Source: Candidatus Thiodiazotropha sp. 'RUGA' | Lineage (GTDB): Bacteria; Pseudomonadota; Gammaproteobacteria; Chromatiales; Chromatiaceae | Length of the DNA: 64,000 nucleotides | Direction: 5' to 3' | Assembly (NCBI GenBank): GCA_016842065.1 | Contig: JAEPDS010000015.1 | Location: 1-64,000, forward strand | Part shown: positions 52,297-61,836 of the stretch, piece after piece | Position numbering within the stretch: the first letter of the stretch is position 1 | Layout: every line of letters starts with the position of its first letter | Position numbers and translations under genes: made by a program | Notes under the pieces: model-generated | What the model was told of the DNA's origin: nothing | Databases searched by the model: none | Seen by the model: only the letters and a program-made list of their open reading frames with translations

Positions 52297-52956
52297 TCAG
52301 CGGGAAGCTTTTTTCCCCTGGTTGAGGGCCCAGACGGCAGCTTCGGTTCTGGAGTGGAGATTGAGCTTTTTCAGCAGATGTTTGACATGCACTTTGACCG
52401 TGCCTTCCGAGATATCAAGGTTGCTGGCGATCTGTTTGTTGCTCAGTCCCTGGGCGATGTGCTGAAGAATCTCTTTCTCCCTTGAGGTGAGATCCGGCAG
52501 GCTGGATTGAGCCTCCAGTCTGTCGTCCTCGCGCAGCGCTTTTGCCAGCAGTTGGGTCAAATGGTCGCTGATGACCACGGTGCCCTCGACCGCTTTGCGG
52601 ATCGATTTGAGGATATCTTCCGGCTCCATATCCTTCAGCAGATAGCCGTCGGCGCCATTTTTCAGTGCCGCCAGAACATCCTCTTCGTTATCCGAGACGG
52701 TGAGCATCAGGATTCTTGAATCGAGCTCAAAACTCTTGATGGCTTTCAGGGTATCCAGGCCGTTGGTACCCTTCATATTGATATCGAGCAGGATCAGATC
52801 CGGATTGAACTCCCGCGCCAGTACCAGGCCATCCTCGCCGTTGGCCGCTTCGCCGATCAGTTCAAGGGCTGGATCCATATCGATCAGATCGGAGACGCCT
52901 TTTCTGAAAAGTGGATGGTCGTCTATCGCCAGCAGTGTGTAGTGTTGTTCAGGCAT
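52297..52956 (-). CDS. narL: Nitrate/nitrite response regulator NarL
   Basis: 219 residues. The receiver domain has DDHPLFRKG and the phosphoacceptor Asp58 (DLILLDINMKG). The C-terminal LuxR-type helix-turn-helix (LTSREKEILQHIAQGLSNKQIASNLDISEGTVKVHVKHLLKKL) matches the NarL family. It overlaps the narX stop by 8 bp, so kinase and regulator are co-translated. The nap operon lies just downstream on the same strand, which makes napF the obvious target. Confidence 0.93.
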   Translation of the reverse strand: MPEQHYTLLAIDDHPLFRKGVSDLIDMDPALELIGEAANGEDGLVLAREFNPDLILLDINMKGTNGLDTLKAIKSFELDSRILMLTVSDNEEDVLAALKNGADGYLLKDMEPEDILKSIRKAVEGTVVISDHLTQLLAKALREDDRLEAQSSLPDLTSREKEILQHIAQGLSNKQIASNLDISEGTVKVHVKHLLKKLNLHSRTEAAVWALNQGKKASR

Positions 52957-54880
52957 CTTTCAATTGCTCGGTGAAAATTCGTTGCGATTCCCGGTTCGAG
53001 ATATCAGCAATCGTGAAAACCAGATTGATCTGTATTCCGCCTGTCGGTGACTCATTGATGCGTAGCTCGCCACCCAGATGTTCTGCCCGCTCTTTCATGA
53101 TTGGCAGCCCATAGTGTTGCATCATATCACCTTCGTCATCCATGCCAATGCCGTTATCCTCGATCAGTACCGTCACCAGACCCTGGTGGTCGCAGCTCAT
53201 GCTGACGCTTGCCTTTGTCGCATTCGCATGGCGTATCACATTGGATAGTGCCTCTCTGATGATCTGAATGATATGTATCTCCGCATTCGGTGTAAATTGG
53301 CAGTTGCCCAGGTTGTTGATGAATTCAATCGGAATGCCGGAGCGATTGGTAAATTCATCCACGGTCTGGCTGACCACCCGGCCGAGATTGGCATCGGTGA
53401 CCCTGAGGCGAAAGGTGGTGAGCAGCTCTCTCAACTGTCGATAGGCACCATTCAATGCTGATCTCAGCACATTGCTGATCTGCAGTACGTCCTCTTTCTG
53501 CAGATCATCGTTGAGACCTTTTTCCAGGCGTGCCACCTGAATTTTCAGATAGGAGAGTGACTGGGCTATCGAGTCATGCAGCTCTCTGGCGATGACACTG
53601 CGCTCTTCCATCAAGGACATTTTTCGGTTCTGAATATCCTGCTGGGTGACCGTTATCGCTAAACCGATATGGCTGGCAACGGTTTCCAGCAGGCGTGCCT
53701 GCCAATCCTCAAGCTCTTGTGAGGGCTGCAGTTCGACCATCAGGATACCGTAGTGCTGGGCCTTATCCCGGATCGGTGTTGAAAAGATATTGATCTGCTT
53801 GCCGCTGGCCGGATCGCAGGTCTGGAAACTGTGGGTTTCACCATCACCAAGACACATCGCACATTGCCCATCATTCTGGTCTTTCAGCAGAATATCCTTG
53901 CTTCGGGTCGAGGCGTAGCGATAGGCCTGGTGGTCTCCCGGCTGACCCAGGCAGATGGTGCCGTTGCTGACTCCGAGCAGGGCCTCGATATCGTGAATCA
54001 CGGCAATCAGAACCTGCTCGTTGAGGGATGAGTCACTCAATCGTTTGGTGGTGGAGTAGAGCAGTTCGAGCGTGCGGTTACTCTGTTCCAGATCCTGGGT
54101 CTTCTCTTCCACGCGGTGTTCCAGATCTGCATAGATGACAGACAGGTTGTCCGCCATCAGATTGAAAGCATGACCCAGCTGACCCAGTTCGTCTTCGCTG
54201 AAAAACCGACTCCTGACTGAAAAATCTCCGTGACGTGCCGCCTTGGCGCAGGCGAGCAGATTGCGTAGAGGGTTCAGGACGGAGATTTTTGTCAGGTAGA
54301 GGCTGACCAGGGCAACCAGAAAAGTGAAGCTCAGCAGAATGATCTGGATCAGACGCAGCTGCTCGTTTTTCTGTTCCGCTTCAATCTCCAGCGCTTCAAC
54401 AAAATTGTGTATGTCATCCACGAAACCATCCACCAGTGAGAGATAGGTCTGTCGACTGGTGCGGATTTTTTCGCTCACCAGGGCCGTGGAATCCGCTGTT
54501 TCAGTCATCGCCAGATAGTTGCTGAGGTTGGGCTGCATCAGCTCTCGCCACTGGCTCTCAACCCGTTGGTAGGTGTTGTTGACCTCTTCGCCTGCTCCTT
54601 TGTCCAGGACATCGTGAATGCGCGGACTGTGAAGACGCTGATTGTATTCATCCACCAGCAGTCTGGATCGGTTGTCCGGACGATCGTTTTGTGGATTGCC
54701 ATGTACCAGACTGCTGGCAATGCGGTACGACTGCATGCGCAGGGTTCCGGCCTGATTGATCGCAGCGGCGTACCCTTCTGCTGTCTCTGCAATAATCACC
54801 GAACTGATCATCCCGGAGAGCGCCAGGATGAACAGTATCGTGATGACAGTGCCAAAGCGGAGTAGCAATGAGTGTTTCAC
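52949..54880 (-). CDS. narX: Nitrate/nitrite sensor histidine kinase NarX/NarQ type
   Basis: 643 residues. The first membrane helix is near 10-30. The periplasmic part starts with a clear P-box, AAAINQAGTLRMQSYRIASS (about 38-57), the ligand-binding region of NarX and NarQ. A second membrane helix lies near 177-197 and a HAMP domain follows. A GAF-like Cys-containing domain (CAMCLGDGETHSFQTC) comes next, then the HisKA_3 H-box RELHDSIAQSLSYLK with His435, and the ATPase motifs REALSNVIRHA, DNGIGMDDE and GLPIMKER. It would phosphorylate NarL in response to nitrate. Confidence 0.92.
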   Translation of the reverse strand: MKHSLLLRFGTVITILFILALSGMISSVIIAETAEGYAAAINQAGTLRMQSYRIASSLVHGNPQNDRPDNRSRLLVDEYNQRLHSPRIHDVLDKGAGEEVNNTYQRVESQWRELMQPNLSNYLAMTETADSTALVSEKIRTSRQTYLSLVDGFVDDIHNFVEALEIEAEQKNEQLRLIQIILLSFTFLVALVSLYLTKISVLNPLRNLLACAKAARHGDFSVRSRFFSEDELGQLGHAFNLMADNLSVIYADLEHRVEEKTQDLEQSNRTLELLYSTTKRLSDSSLNEQVLIAVIHDIEALLGVSNGTICLGQPGDHQAYRYASTRSKDILLKDQNDGQCAMCLGDGETHSFQTCDPASGKQINIFSTPIRDKAQHYGILMVELQPSQELEDWQARLLETVASHIGLAITVTQQDIQNRKMSLMEERSVIARELHDSIAQSLSYLKIQVARLEKGLNDDLQKEDVLQISNVLRSALNGAYRQLRELLTTFRLRVTDANLGRVVSQTVDEFTNRSGIPIEFINNLGNCQFTPNAEIHIIQIIREALSNVIRHANATKASVSMSCDHQGLVTVLIEDNGIGMDDEGDMMQHYGLPIMKERAEHLGGELRINESPTGGIQINLVFTIADISNRESQRIFTEQLKDA

Positions 54881-54928
54881 TTCATGGTCTCCTGCCGGGT
54901 GTGTTGTTCGCCTTCCCGGTCACAATAT

Positions 54929-55004
54929 CTATCGTTCGATAGAGTAATTCTAAACGCTGATGAAAAATCTGTTAGGGCCTGAAGATGCGAATTCGATAGG
55001 CCCT
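54929..55004. promoter_or_regulatory. Palindromes upstream of narX
   Basis: CTATCG-TT-CGATAG (54929-54942) is a perfect short palindrome about 50 bp before narX. AGGGCCT (54974-54980) and AGGCCCT (54998-55004) flank a GAATTCGATAGG sequence that resembles the end of the dispersed repeat. Function unknown. Confidence 0.4.
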
Positions 55005-55079
55005 GTTGTGCCTGCAATAGCAGGGTATCAGAGTTCGAAGGCGTGCGAATTGATCTGGAATTGGTGCCGGGTTAATGGG

Positions 55080-55520
55080 CTACTGAATGGTCAACTTCAA
55101 TGGCTGCATCTCTTTGTACATGATGATCAGCGGTTTCTGAGTGGAAAATGTCAGGATGCGGGTCTTGGAAGGATAGATCAGGTGATTGCACAGGAACATA
55201 TGCATCTCTTCCCCTTCCAGCAGAAACTCCTTGAACCTCTGGATGTTCTGCAGATCGATCTTGTCCTGCAGGGAGAAATCGTAGCGGTTGAAGGCAACCG
55301 ATTGGTCGCTTAGTAATAGTTCGGGAATCGACTGGTGACCGAGGAGTTCGTGTTGTGCACGCTTGAGTAGATTGGTGGAGAGAATCAGTCCCATCCGCTG
55401 TTCACCGAACAGCCAGCTGATATCCCGCTCATCATCGTAATCCGCAGTATGCTCGCCAAACGCCAGGCACCAGCCTTTGTAGTAGGCGTTATAGCGTTTG
55501 ATGACTCGAGTATCTGACAT
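55080..55520 (-). CDS. Hypothetical protein
   Basis: 146 residues from ATG 55520 (MSDTRVIKRYNAYYKGW); a longer start at 55559 is possible. It is soluble, without signal peptide or membrane helix. The N-terminal basic part (RVIKRYNAYYKG) and a hydrophobic C-terminal strand pattern (MFLCNHLIYPSKTRILTF) are the only visible traits. No family is recognised. It is the gene before narX in the same direction, with about 200 bp between, so it is probably separate. Confidence 0.5.
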   Translation of the reverse strand: MSDTRVIKRYNAYYKGWCLAFGEHTADYDDERDISWLFGEQRMGLILSTNLLKRAQHELLGHQSIPELLLSDQSVAFNRYDFSLQDKIDLQNIQRFKEFLLEGEEMHMFLCNHLIYPSKTRILTFSTQKPLIIMYKEMQPLKLTIQ

Positions 55521-55802
55521 ATGCCGATTTGCTGCTCTGCAAAAAACAAACCTTCTCACGTGGTTTCTACCATCTCCGGCAGAAATCTATCGTCTGGGTT
55601 TGTGGGAAACAGGTGATCGTATGGTTCTATTTATATGTTTGCTTGTAATAATACTGTAATACTTTTGTGCCAACAAATTTGATGTCTGATTATGAATCCG
55701 CAGAGCGCGGCAGGCGGGAAGTCCGAATACGGTGGGTTGTATCAGAGTGTGCCGCAGTAGGCCGGCTCACGCGGGCAGAACGTGGCAGGTGCAATCGTTG
55801 AC

Positions 55803-57803
55803 TTAGAACACCAGGTTCATCACCAACATCATGACCGTCAGAAAGAGTACGGTCATGACGCCGCCGGCTCGCATGAAATCCGCGACCCGATAACCTGCCG
55901 GTCCCATGATCAGGGCATTTACCTGATGGGTGGGAATGAGAAATGAGTTGGAGGTGGCAATCGCAACGGTAAGTGCAAAAACTGCCGGATTGGCGCCTGC
56001 TCCGATGGCGATGTTAACCGCCAGGGGAACCAGCAGTACGGTTGCTCCCACATTGGACATGACCAGGGTGAAGAATGTCGCCAGAATGGCAACAGCGAGC
56101 TGTATCACCCAGATCGGCATATCCCCGACCACAAACAGCACCTGCTCAGCGATCCATTTGGCGGTTCCTGTGGTTTCCACCGCCAGACCCAGCGGAATCA
56201 GCGAAGCGAGCAGGAAAACGGTTTTCCAGCTGACCGCTTCATAGGCCTCCTCGATATTCAGTACGCCGGAGAGCACCATGCCCATGGCGCCGGTCAGCAG
56301 CGCGACGGAGAGACGGATGTCGGTGAACAGTACCATCGACAGGGCAATACCGAAAAACAACATCGCCCATCCGATCTTGTGTGGACGCAACTCCTCATGG
56401 GGATATTCAGTCGTTACCACGACAAAGTTCTTATCTTTTTCGATTCTTGGCAGTACATCCCATGGGGTATGCACCACCAGGGTGTCACCTGCCATGAAAG
56501 GCATGTTGCGGATATCCTCGCCTTCCCGCATGGTTTCGCCATTACGGTGCAGACCGATCATCGCCAAGCCGTAGGTTTTACGCATCCAGACATCCCGGGC
56601 GCTCTTACCGATCAGCGAGGAGCTGGGAGGAATAACCACTTCGGCGATACCGGCCTTGTTGGCGGAGAGATCGCCGGAAAAAGTACGCAGGGTGTCGCGC
56701 TTCTTCAGGTTGAAGGTAGTGACAAAGTTGTTCAGCGATTCCGGATCGGCAACCACACCCAGTACCATGCCCGCCTGGATTGCCACATCACGGGCCAGGG
56801 CGCCCGGGCCGATACGATTGGCTTCACCGGAGATCTTGGTGGCGATGATCCGCACACGGTAGCGGGTCTCCACTTCATCGAGCTCTTTGCCAATCAGGCT
56901 GCTGTCATCGGTGACCACCATCTCGGAGAGGTGGTAGGAGAGTCCATAGACATCCTGAAAGTACTGCATTGGATCCGTACCGCTGGTACTGCTCTCACTC
57001 TTGGTTTTAGGCAGCACGAAACGACCGGCAATGACGAAATAGAGGATGCCGGTGAGGATCAGGGCGACGCCGATCGGGGTCACGGAGAAGAGACCCCAGG
57101 TCTCCATCTGTTGAGATTCCGGTAGCGCCTTGTTGGAAGTCAGGATCAGATCGTTCAACAGAATCAGTGGGCTGGAGCCAACCATGGTCATGGTGCCACC
57201 CAGAATGGCGGTAAAACCCATCGGCATCAGCAGGCGTGACATGGGCAGTCCGGAACGGGCAGAGATTCGCGAGACAACCGGCAGAAACAGGGCGGCTGCA
57301 CCGACGTTCTGCATGAACGAGGAGATAAATCCTACGGTAGCCGAGATGATCGGAATGATGCGGCTCTCGGTTGTGCCGCCGATCTTCAGGATGAAGGCGG
57401 CGACGCTGCCCATGATGCCGGTCTTGTCCAGTCCGGCGCCAATGATCATGACAGCGATGATCGAGATTACCGCATTCGAGGAGAAACCGTCGAACAGGTG
57501 CTGATTGTTCACCAGTCCCTGTTCAAGCCCCATGAAGGGTGCCAGCAGGCTGGTCAGGCCGAGCACTACCATGATGCTGGCAGCCGCCACATCCACGGCG
57601 ACAACTTCAAACGCAAACAGGTAGATGGTGAGCAGCAGAATCACGCTGACCCAGGCGATTTCGATGGTCGGTACCAGGTTGGCCAGCACCAGGGCGACAG
57701 CCAGGAAGATGCCTCCGGCAATCATCTGCTTGATCGACAGGCGATTCCTTTCCGGGGTCAGTTGCAGGGTAGTCGGCAACGCGTTCACTTGATAATACTC
57801 CAT
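55803..57803 (-). CDS. SLC13-family anion permease with two RCK-C domains
   Basis: 666 residues. Ten or more membrane helices are split by a central soluble part with two TrkA-C (RCK-C) domains (about 290-370 and 385-460; SLIGKELDEVETRYRVRIIA and SLIGKSARDVWMRKTYGLAMIG). The helices around SSFMQNVGAAALFLPV and FFTLVMSNVGATVLLVP are typical of the SLC13/DASS family, in which SNVGA-type loops bind sodium and the anion. Such YfbS/SdcS-type proteins carry sulfate, di-carboxylates or other anions; the substrate cannot be set from sequence. It is divergent from the LysR gene. Confidence 0.85.
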   Translation of the reverse strand: MEYYQVNALPTTLQLTPERNRLSIKQMIAGGIFLAVALVLANLVPTIEIAWVSVILLLTIYLFAFEVVAVDVAAASIMVVLGLTSLLAPFMGLEQGLVNNQHLFDGFSSNAVISIIAVMIIGAGLDKTGIMGSVAAFILKIGGTTESRIIPIISATVGFISSFMQNVGAAALFLPVVSRISARSGLPMSRLLMPMGFTAILGGTMTMVGSSPLILLNDLILTSNKALPESQQMETWGLFSVTPIGVALILTGILYFVIAGRFVLPKTKSESSTSGTDPMQYFQDVYGLSYHLSEMVVTDDSSLIGKELDEVETRYRVRIIATKISGEANRIGPGALARDVAIQAGMVLGVVADPESLNNFVTTFNLKKRDTLRTFSGDLSANKAGIAEVVIPPSSSLIGKSARDVWMRKTYGLAMIGLHRNGETMREGEDIRNMPFMAGDTLVVHTPWDVLPRIEKDKNFVVVTTEYPHEELRPHKIGWAMLFFGIALSMVLFTDIRLSVALLTGAMGMVLSGVLNIEEAYEAVSWKTVFLLASLIPLGLAVETTGTAKWIAEQVLFVVGDMPIWVIQLAVAILATFFTLVMSNVGATVLLVPLAVNIAIGAGANPAVFALTVAIATSNSFLIPTHQVNALIMGPAGYRVADFMRAGGVMTVLFLTVMMLVMNLVF

Positions 57804-58017
57804 GAGATTGGTCGTTTGTCAGCCGGCTGAAATAGCGACGCAACAGACAGCACGTCGCCGTTCTGTCGGTTCGGTTCATTCCTGATTGGAAAAGTTACTG
57901 CAAAGACAAAGAAGTCCTGGGGCAGGTCTATTCGCTATGCCAGCCAGCGAAAGTGGGGGAATAGTGCCTTTTTCGGGCTATCTATACAAATAAATAAAAA
58001 TGTTTTAATATTCCTAA

Positions 58018-58914
58018 ATGGAATATAGAAGCCTGCCGGATATGAACAGCCTGGCGACCTTGAAAGAGGTGGTTGAGCGGGGTGGTGTATCACCCGCCGC
58101 TCAAGTGCTGCATGTTGGGCAACCTGCGGTGACCAAACGGCTGCGCAGTTTGGATACCTGTTACGGGGTCGATCTGATGCATCGGGAGGGGAGACGCCTG
58201 GAGCTCACCCCGGCGGGTGAAAAAGTCTATGAGTATGCCTGTCTGGTACTCGATCATCAGCTCAGCCTGCTGGACGATATCGACTCCCTCTCCAGCGGGC
58301 AGAACCGGCTGCGCCTCGAGGTGAACTTTGCCATCGGTGAGCATATGCTGCCCGATCTTCTGTTCAGGTTCGCCGAACTCTATCCGCAGTACAACATCGA
58401 GAGCCGCATGGGTTATTCGCGACACATACAGCGACGTCTGGCAACCGGGTTGTCCGATCTGGCGCTGTTGGAACAGGCCCCGGATCATCCCGATATTCTG
58501 GTGCAGAAGTGGCTTGATGATGAACTGGTGCTGGTGTGCGGCCCCGACCATCCCCTCTGGGGCTGTGGATTGCTGCCGGTGACCGACCTGGAAAAACTGC
58601 ACTATGTGCTGCGGGAAGCCCGCTCTTCAATGCGTCTGACCCTGGACAAGGCGCTGAAGGATATTGGTGTCGGCAGTCTGCCGGTGACCATGGAGGTGGG
58701 TTCTACCGATACCATCGTGGAGATGCTGCAGCACGGTCGGCATGTCAGTTTCCTGCCACGCTTCACCGTTGATGACGGATTGCAGAACGGCTCGCTCTAC
58801 CACATCAAGATCCAGGGTCTCAGGATCAAACGAATACTCTGGATTGCGCGTACCCGATCCAATCTGAACAACGATGTGGCCGAAGCCTTCATCTCACTGT
58901 TGCGCGGCACTTGA
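58018..58914 (+). CDS. LysR-family transcriptional regulator
   Basis: 298 residues. The N-terminal winged helix (about 8-67) has the LysR pattern (LATLKEVVERGGVSPAAQVLHVGQPAVTKRLRSLD, LELTPAGEKV). The C-terminal effector-binding domain covers about 95-295. It is divergent from the SLC13 permease gene (about 215 bp between) and lies 506 bp before the AOR operon, so either may be its target. The effector is unknown. Confidence 0.9.
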   Translation: MEYRSLPDMNSLATLKEVVERGGVSPAAQVLHVGQPAVTKRLRSLDTCYGVDLMHREGRRLELTPAGEKVYEYACLVLDHQLSLLDDIDSLSSGQNRLRLEVNFAIGEHMLPDLLFRFAELYPQYNIESRMGYSRHIQRRLATGLSDLALLEQAPDHPDILVQKWLDDELVLVCGPDHPLWGCGLLPVTDLEKLHYVLREARSSMRLTLDKALKDIGVGSLPVTMEVGSTDTIVEMLQHGRHVSFLPRFTVDDGLQNGSLYHIKIQGLRIKRILWIARTRSNLNNDVAEAFISLLRGT

Positions 58915-59420
58915 AGCATCGCTCAAGGCAACAGAATTCTCTCCCTATATTTGCGCTGAAGTTGAAGCCTGGATCGCGGTCTGTGATTTGCCTCGCTTGC
59001 CGATTCAAGCGGTAGGCTGCGATCCCGGACTGGCCCATTATCTGCTCTGATCCGTTTTCCCTATACGTGACATTTTGTCATTCCGATATCCATTGTTGTC
59101 ATTATTTGTCGTTATTTTCCCGGCCGTTTTTTGAATGCGATTCTCGCTCAGAAATTAGTTGTAGAAAAAATATTTCCCAACTACTCTAGGAAAAAACCAA
59201 CGGTTAAATACACAGATACATAATATTTCAAAACTACTGTGTATGTACTTTATTCATAGTCAATCCATATTCGGCTGTCGGCATATTTGTGCCTGGCCAG
59301 TCAATATTATCTTCGCTAAAACAATCGGCGCTGCCGGCTGTTTTGTATCAATTCGAGACTCAACCTGAAATGCTGTGCCTGTGGTATGCGGGTATGCCAT
59401 GAAGGAAGGAGAATAAAAGC
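58915..59420. promoter_or_regulatory. Upstream region of the AOR operon
   Basis: 506 bp without a supported gene. An 8-bp inverted repeat ATACACAG (59208-59215) / CTGTGTAT (59237-59244) sits about 180-210 bp before the first AOR gene, in AT-rich DNA. It could be an operator, possibly for the LysR protein. A leftward frame across 59316-59552 is not supported. Confidence 0.4.
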
Positions 59421-59900
59421 ATGCAGAGATCCCTGCTTATTGATCCGGATAAGTGCACAGGATGTGTCCAGTGTGAAATGGCCTGTTCCTATGAAAATGA
59501 GGGAATCTTCAATCCCTCGAAATCGAGGATACGGGTCTTTACCTTTCATCATGAAGGTCGTTTTGTACCTTACACCTGTACACAGTGTGCTGAAGCCTGG
59601 TGTATGCAGGCCTGCCCGGTCGATGCTATCTCACTGGATGTGAATAGCGGTGCCAAAGTGGTCAGTGACTCGCTGTGTGTTGGCTGCAAGGTCTGCACCA
59701 TTGCCTGTCCGTTCGGTACGGTCAACTACAGCACCTCTTCCGGCAAGGTAACCAAATGCGATCTGTGCGGAGGCGATCCGGCTTGTGCCAAGGCCTGCCC
59801 GACAGGGGCCATCACCTATGTGGATTCGGATCAGACCGGATTTGACAAAATGCGCCAATGGGCAGGTAAAACTGACGCTGGCTCGACAGCTACAGCGTAA
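59421..59900 (+). CDS. AOR-associated polyferredoxin subunit (AorA-like)
   Basis: 159 residues with four [4Fe-4S]-type Cys sets: CTGCVQCEMACSY, CTQCAEAWCMQACP, CVGCKVCTIACP and CDLCGGDPACAKACP. The layout is that of ferredoxin subunits that accompany AOR and DMSO-reductase-type enzymes. It directly precedes the AOR gene (16 bp) and would carry electrons between the AOR and its FAD subunit. The N-terminus is preceded by GAAGGAGAA, a good ribosome site. Confidence 0.85.
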   Translation: MQRSLLIDPDKCTGCVQCEMACSYENEGIFNPSKSRIRVFTFHHEGRFVPYTCTQCAEAWCMQACPVDAISLDVNSGAKVVSDSLCVGCKVCTIACPFGTVNYSTSSGKVTKCDLCGGDPACAKACPTGAITYVDSDQTGFDKMRQWAGKTDAGSTATA

Positions 59901-59916
59901 TCGGAGGGTACTCAAT

Positions 59917-61770
59917 ATGTCTTGGTCTGGAAAATTACTTCGGGTAAACCTCACAAACGGCACCTGCACTTCGGAAGCGTTGAACATGGCATGGGCGCAG
60001 GAGTATCTGGGTCAGCGCGGCCTGGCGAGCAAATATCTTGTTGAAGAGATCGATCCACAGGTCGATCCACTGAGTCCTGATAACAAGATGATCATGACCA
60101 CCGGTCCATTGACAGGCACCATGGCGGCGACCGGAGGTCGCTACTCAGTGGTCACCAAAGGTCCTTTGACCAACTGCATCGCCTGTTCCAACTCCGGTGG
60201 ATTCATTGGTGCTGAGATGCACAACGCTGGCTGGGATATGATCATTTTCGAAGGCCGCTCAGCCAATCCTGTCTATCTCTATCTGATCAACGATAGAGCG
60301 GAACTGCGTTCAGCGGATGAGATCTGGGGCAAAAGTGTCTGGGAGACTGACGAGTGGCTGCATGCGACGCATCAGGATCCGATGCTGCGAATCGCAGCGG
60401 TAGGTCGTTCTGCTGAGGAGGGCTGCCTCTACGCGGCAATCGTCAATGATCTGCATCGTGCCGCCGGACGTTCCGGTGTCGGTACAGTGATGGCATCGAA
60501 AAACCTCAAAGCGGTTGCCATACGCGGTACCCAGGGTGTTGGCAATATCAAAGACCCGGCGAAGTTCATGCAGGCGGTCAATGCAGGCAAGCAGGTGCTG
60601 GCAGACAATGCGGTCACCGGACAGGGTTTGCCTACCTACGGCACCCAGGTACTGATGAATGTAATCAATGAGATTGGCGCCCTGCCTACCCGCAACATGA
60701 AAGAGGTACAGTTCGAAGGGGCGCAGAACGTTTCCGGTGAGGCAATGCATGAAAATCGGCCCACCGACGGTAAACCGAATCTGACAACCAACGCAGGTTG
60801 TTTCGGCTGCACCATCGCCTGCGGGCGTATTTCAACGGTCGACAAAGGGCATTTCTCGGTTGAGAACAAGCCTCAGTATTGGGGCAATTCCGGTGGTCTC
60901 GAGTATGAAGCCGCCTGGGCACTGGGCCCGGATACCGGCGTCGATGATCTGGATGCGCTGACCTATGTGAACTTCATCTGCAACGAGGATGGTTTCGATC
61001 CCATCTCGTTCGGCTCGACCGTCGCTGCGGCTATGGAGCTGTATAAAATCGGCGCCATCAGTAGCGCGGAGACCGGTGGACATGAGCTTAAGTTCGGTTC
61101 TGCTGAGAGTCTGGTATGGGCCGTGGAGACGCTGGTCAGCGGTGAAGGGTTTGGTAAGGATCTCGGTCTCGGATCGAAGCGGCTTTGTGAAAAGTATGGT
61201 CATCCCGAACTCTCCATGACCGTCAAAGGTCAGGAGTTCCCGGCTTACGATCCACGGGGTATCCAGGGTATGGGATTGGCTTACGCCACATCCAACCGCG
61301 GGGCCTGTCATCTGAGAGGCTATACCGTTGCTTCCGAGGTACTGGGTATTCCTGAGAAAACCGATCCCCTGGCGACCGAAGGCAAGGCCGGTCTGGTTAA
61401 GGCGTTTCAGGATGCCACGGCGGCGGTGGACTCCAGTGGCCTCTGTCTGTTTACCACCTTTGCCTGGTCCCTGGAGGATATCGCACCCCAGGTGGATGGC
61501 GCCTGTGAGGGTGAGTGGACCGCCGAGCGGATGGCAGAACTGGGTGAGCGGGTCTGGAACATGGAGCGGGAGTTCAATCTGAGGGCGGGATTGACCGCTG
61601 CAGACGACACCCTGCCGAAACGTCTGCTCAAGGAAGCCGCCAATGTGGGGCCTGCCCAGGGTCGGGTCAACGACCTGGATCAGATGCTGCCCGAGTACTA
61701 TGAGCTGCGCGGCTGGAACGCAGATGGTGTACCCACAGACGAGACTCGAAAACGTCTCGGTCTGGGTTAA
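59917..61770 (+). CDS. Aldehyde:ferredoxin oxidoreductase family, catalytic subunit
   Basis: 617 residues from ATG 59917, which has CGGAGGG about 9 bases upstream; a longer frame runs back into the ferredoxin gene. The N-terminal domain (MSWSGKLLRVNLTNGTC..) and the pterin-binding GRSGVGTVMASKNLKAVAIRG are typical. The [4Fe-4S] motif CFGCTIAC (about 291-298) has its fourth Cys in SSGLCLF. AOR enzymes hold a tungsten or molybdenum bis-pterin and interconvert aldehydes and carboxylic acids. The gene set resembles the AorABC-type enzymes rather than the single-subunit archaeal form. The substrate is unknown. Confidence 0.88.
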   Translation: MSWSGKLLRVNLTNGTCTSEALNMAWAQEYLGQRGLASKYLVEEIDPQVDPLSPDNKMIMTTGPLTGTMAATGGRYSVVTKGPLTNCIACSNSGGFIGAEMHNAGWDMIIFEGRSANPVYLYLINDRAELRSADEIWGKSVWETDEWLHATHQDPMLRIAAVGRSAEEGCLYAAIVNDLHRAAGRSGVGTVMASKNLKAVAIRGTQGVGNIKDPAKFMQAVNAGKQVLADNAVTGQGLPTYGTQVLMNVINEIGALPTRNMKEVQFEGAQNVSGEAMHENRPTDGKPNLTTNAGCFGCTIACGRISTVDKGHFSVENKPQYWGNSGGLEYEAAWALGPDTGVDDLDALTYVNFICNEDGFDPISFGSTVAAAMELYKIGAISSAETGGHELKFGSAESLVWAVETLVSGEGFGKDLGLGSKRLCEKYGHPELSMTVKGQEFPAYDPRGIQGMGLAYATSNRGACHLRGYTVASEVLGIPEKTDPLATEGKAGLVKAFQDATAAVDSSGLCLFTTFAWSLEDIAPQVDGACEGEWTAERMAELGERVWNMEREFNLRAGLTAADDTLPKRLLKEAANVGPAQGRVNDLDQMLPEYYELRGWNADGVPTDETRKRLGLG

Positions 61771-61795
61771 ACAATCACTCAAGAGAGCTCATGGT

Positions 61796-61818
61796 CGTGC
61801 CCCCTCCAAGGGGGCACG
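61796..61818 (+). terminator. Intercistronic GC-rich hairpin in the AOR operon
   Basis: Perfect 9-bp stem CGTGCCCCC/GGGGGCACG with loop TCCAA, followed by GTTTTA. It lies between the catalytic-subunit stop and the FAD-subunit start. It may be a partial terminator or a stabilising 3' end for the two upstream genes. Confidence 0.65.
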
Positions 61819-61836
61819 GTTTTAGGAGGTTAGTGA

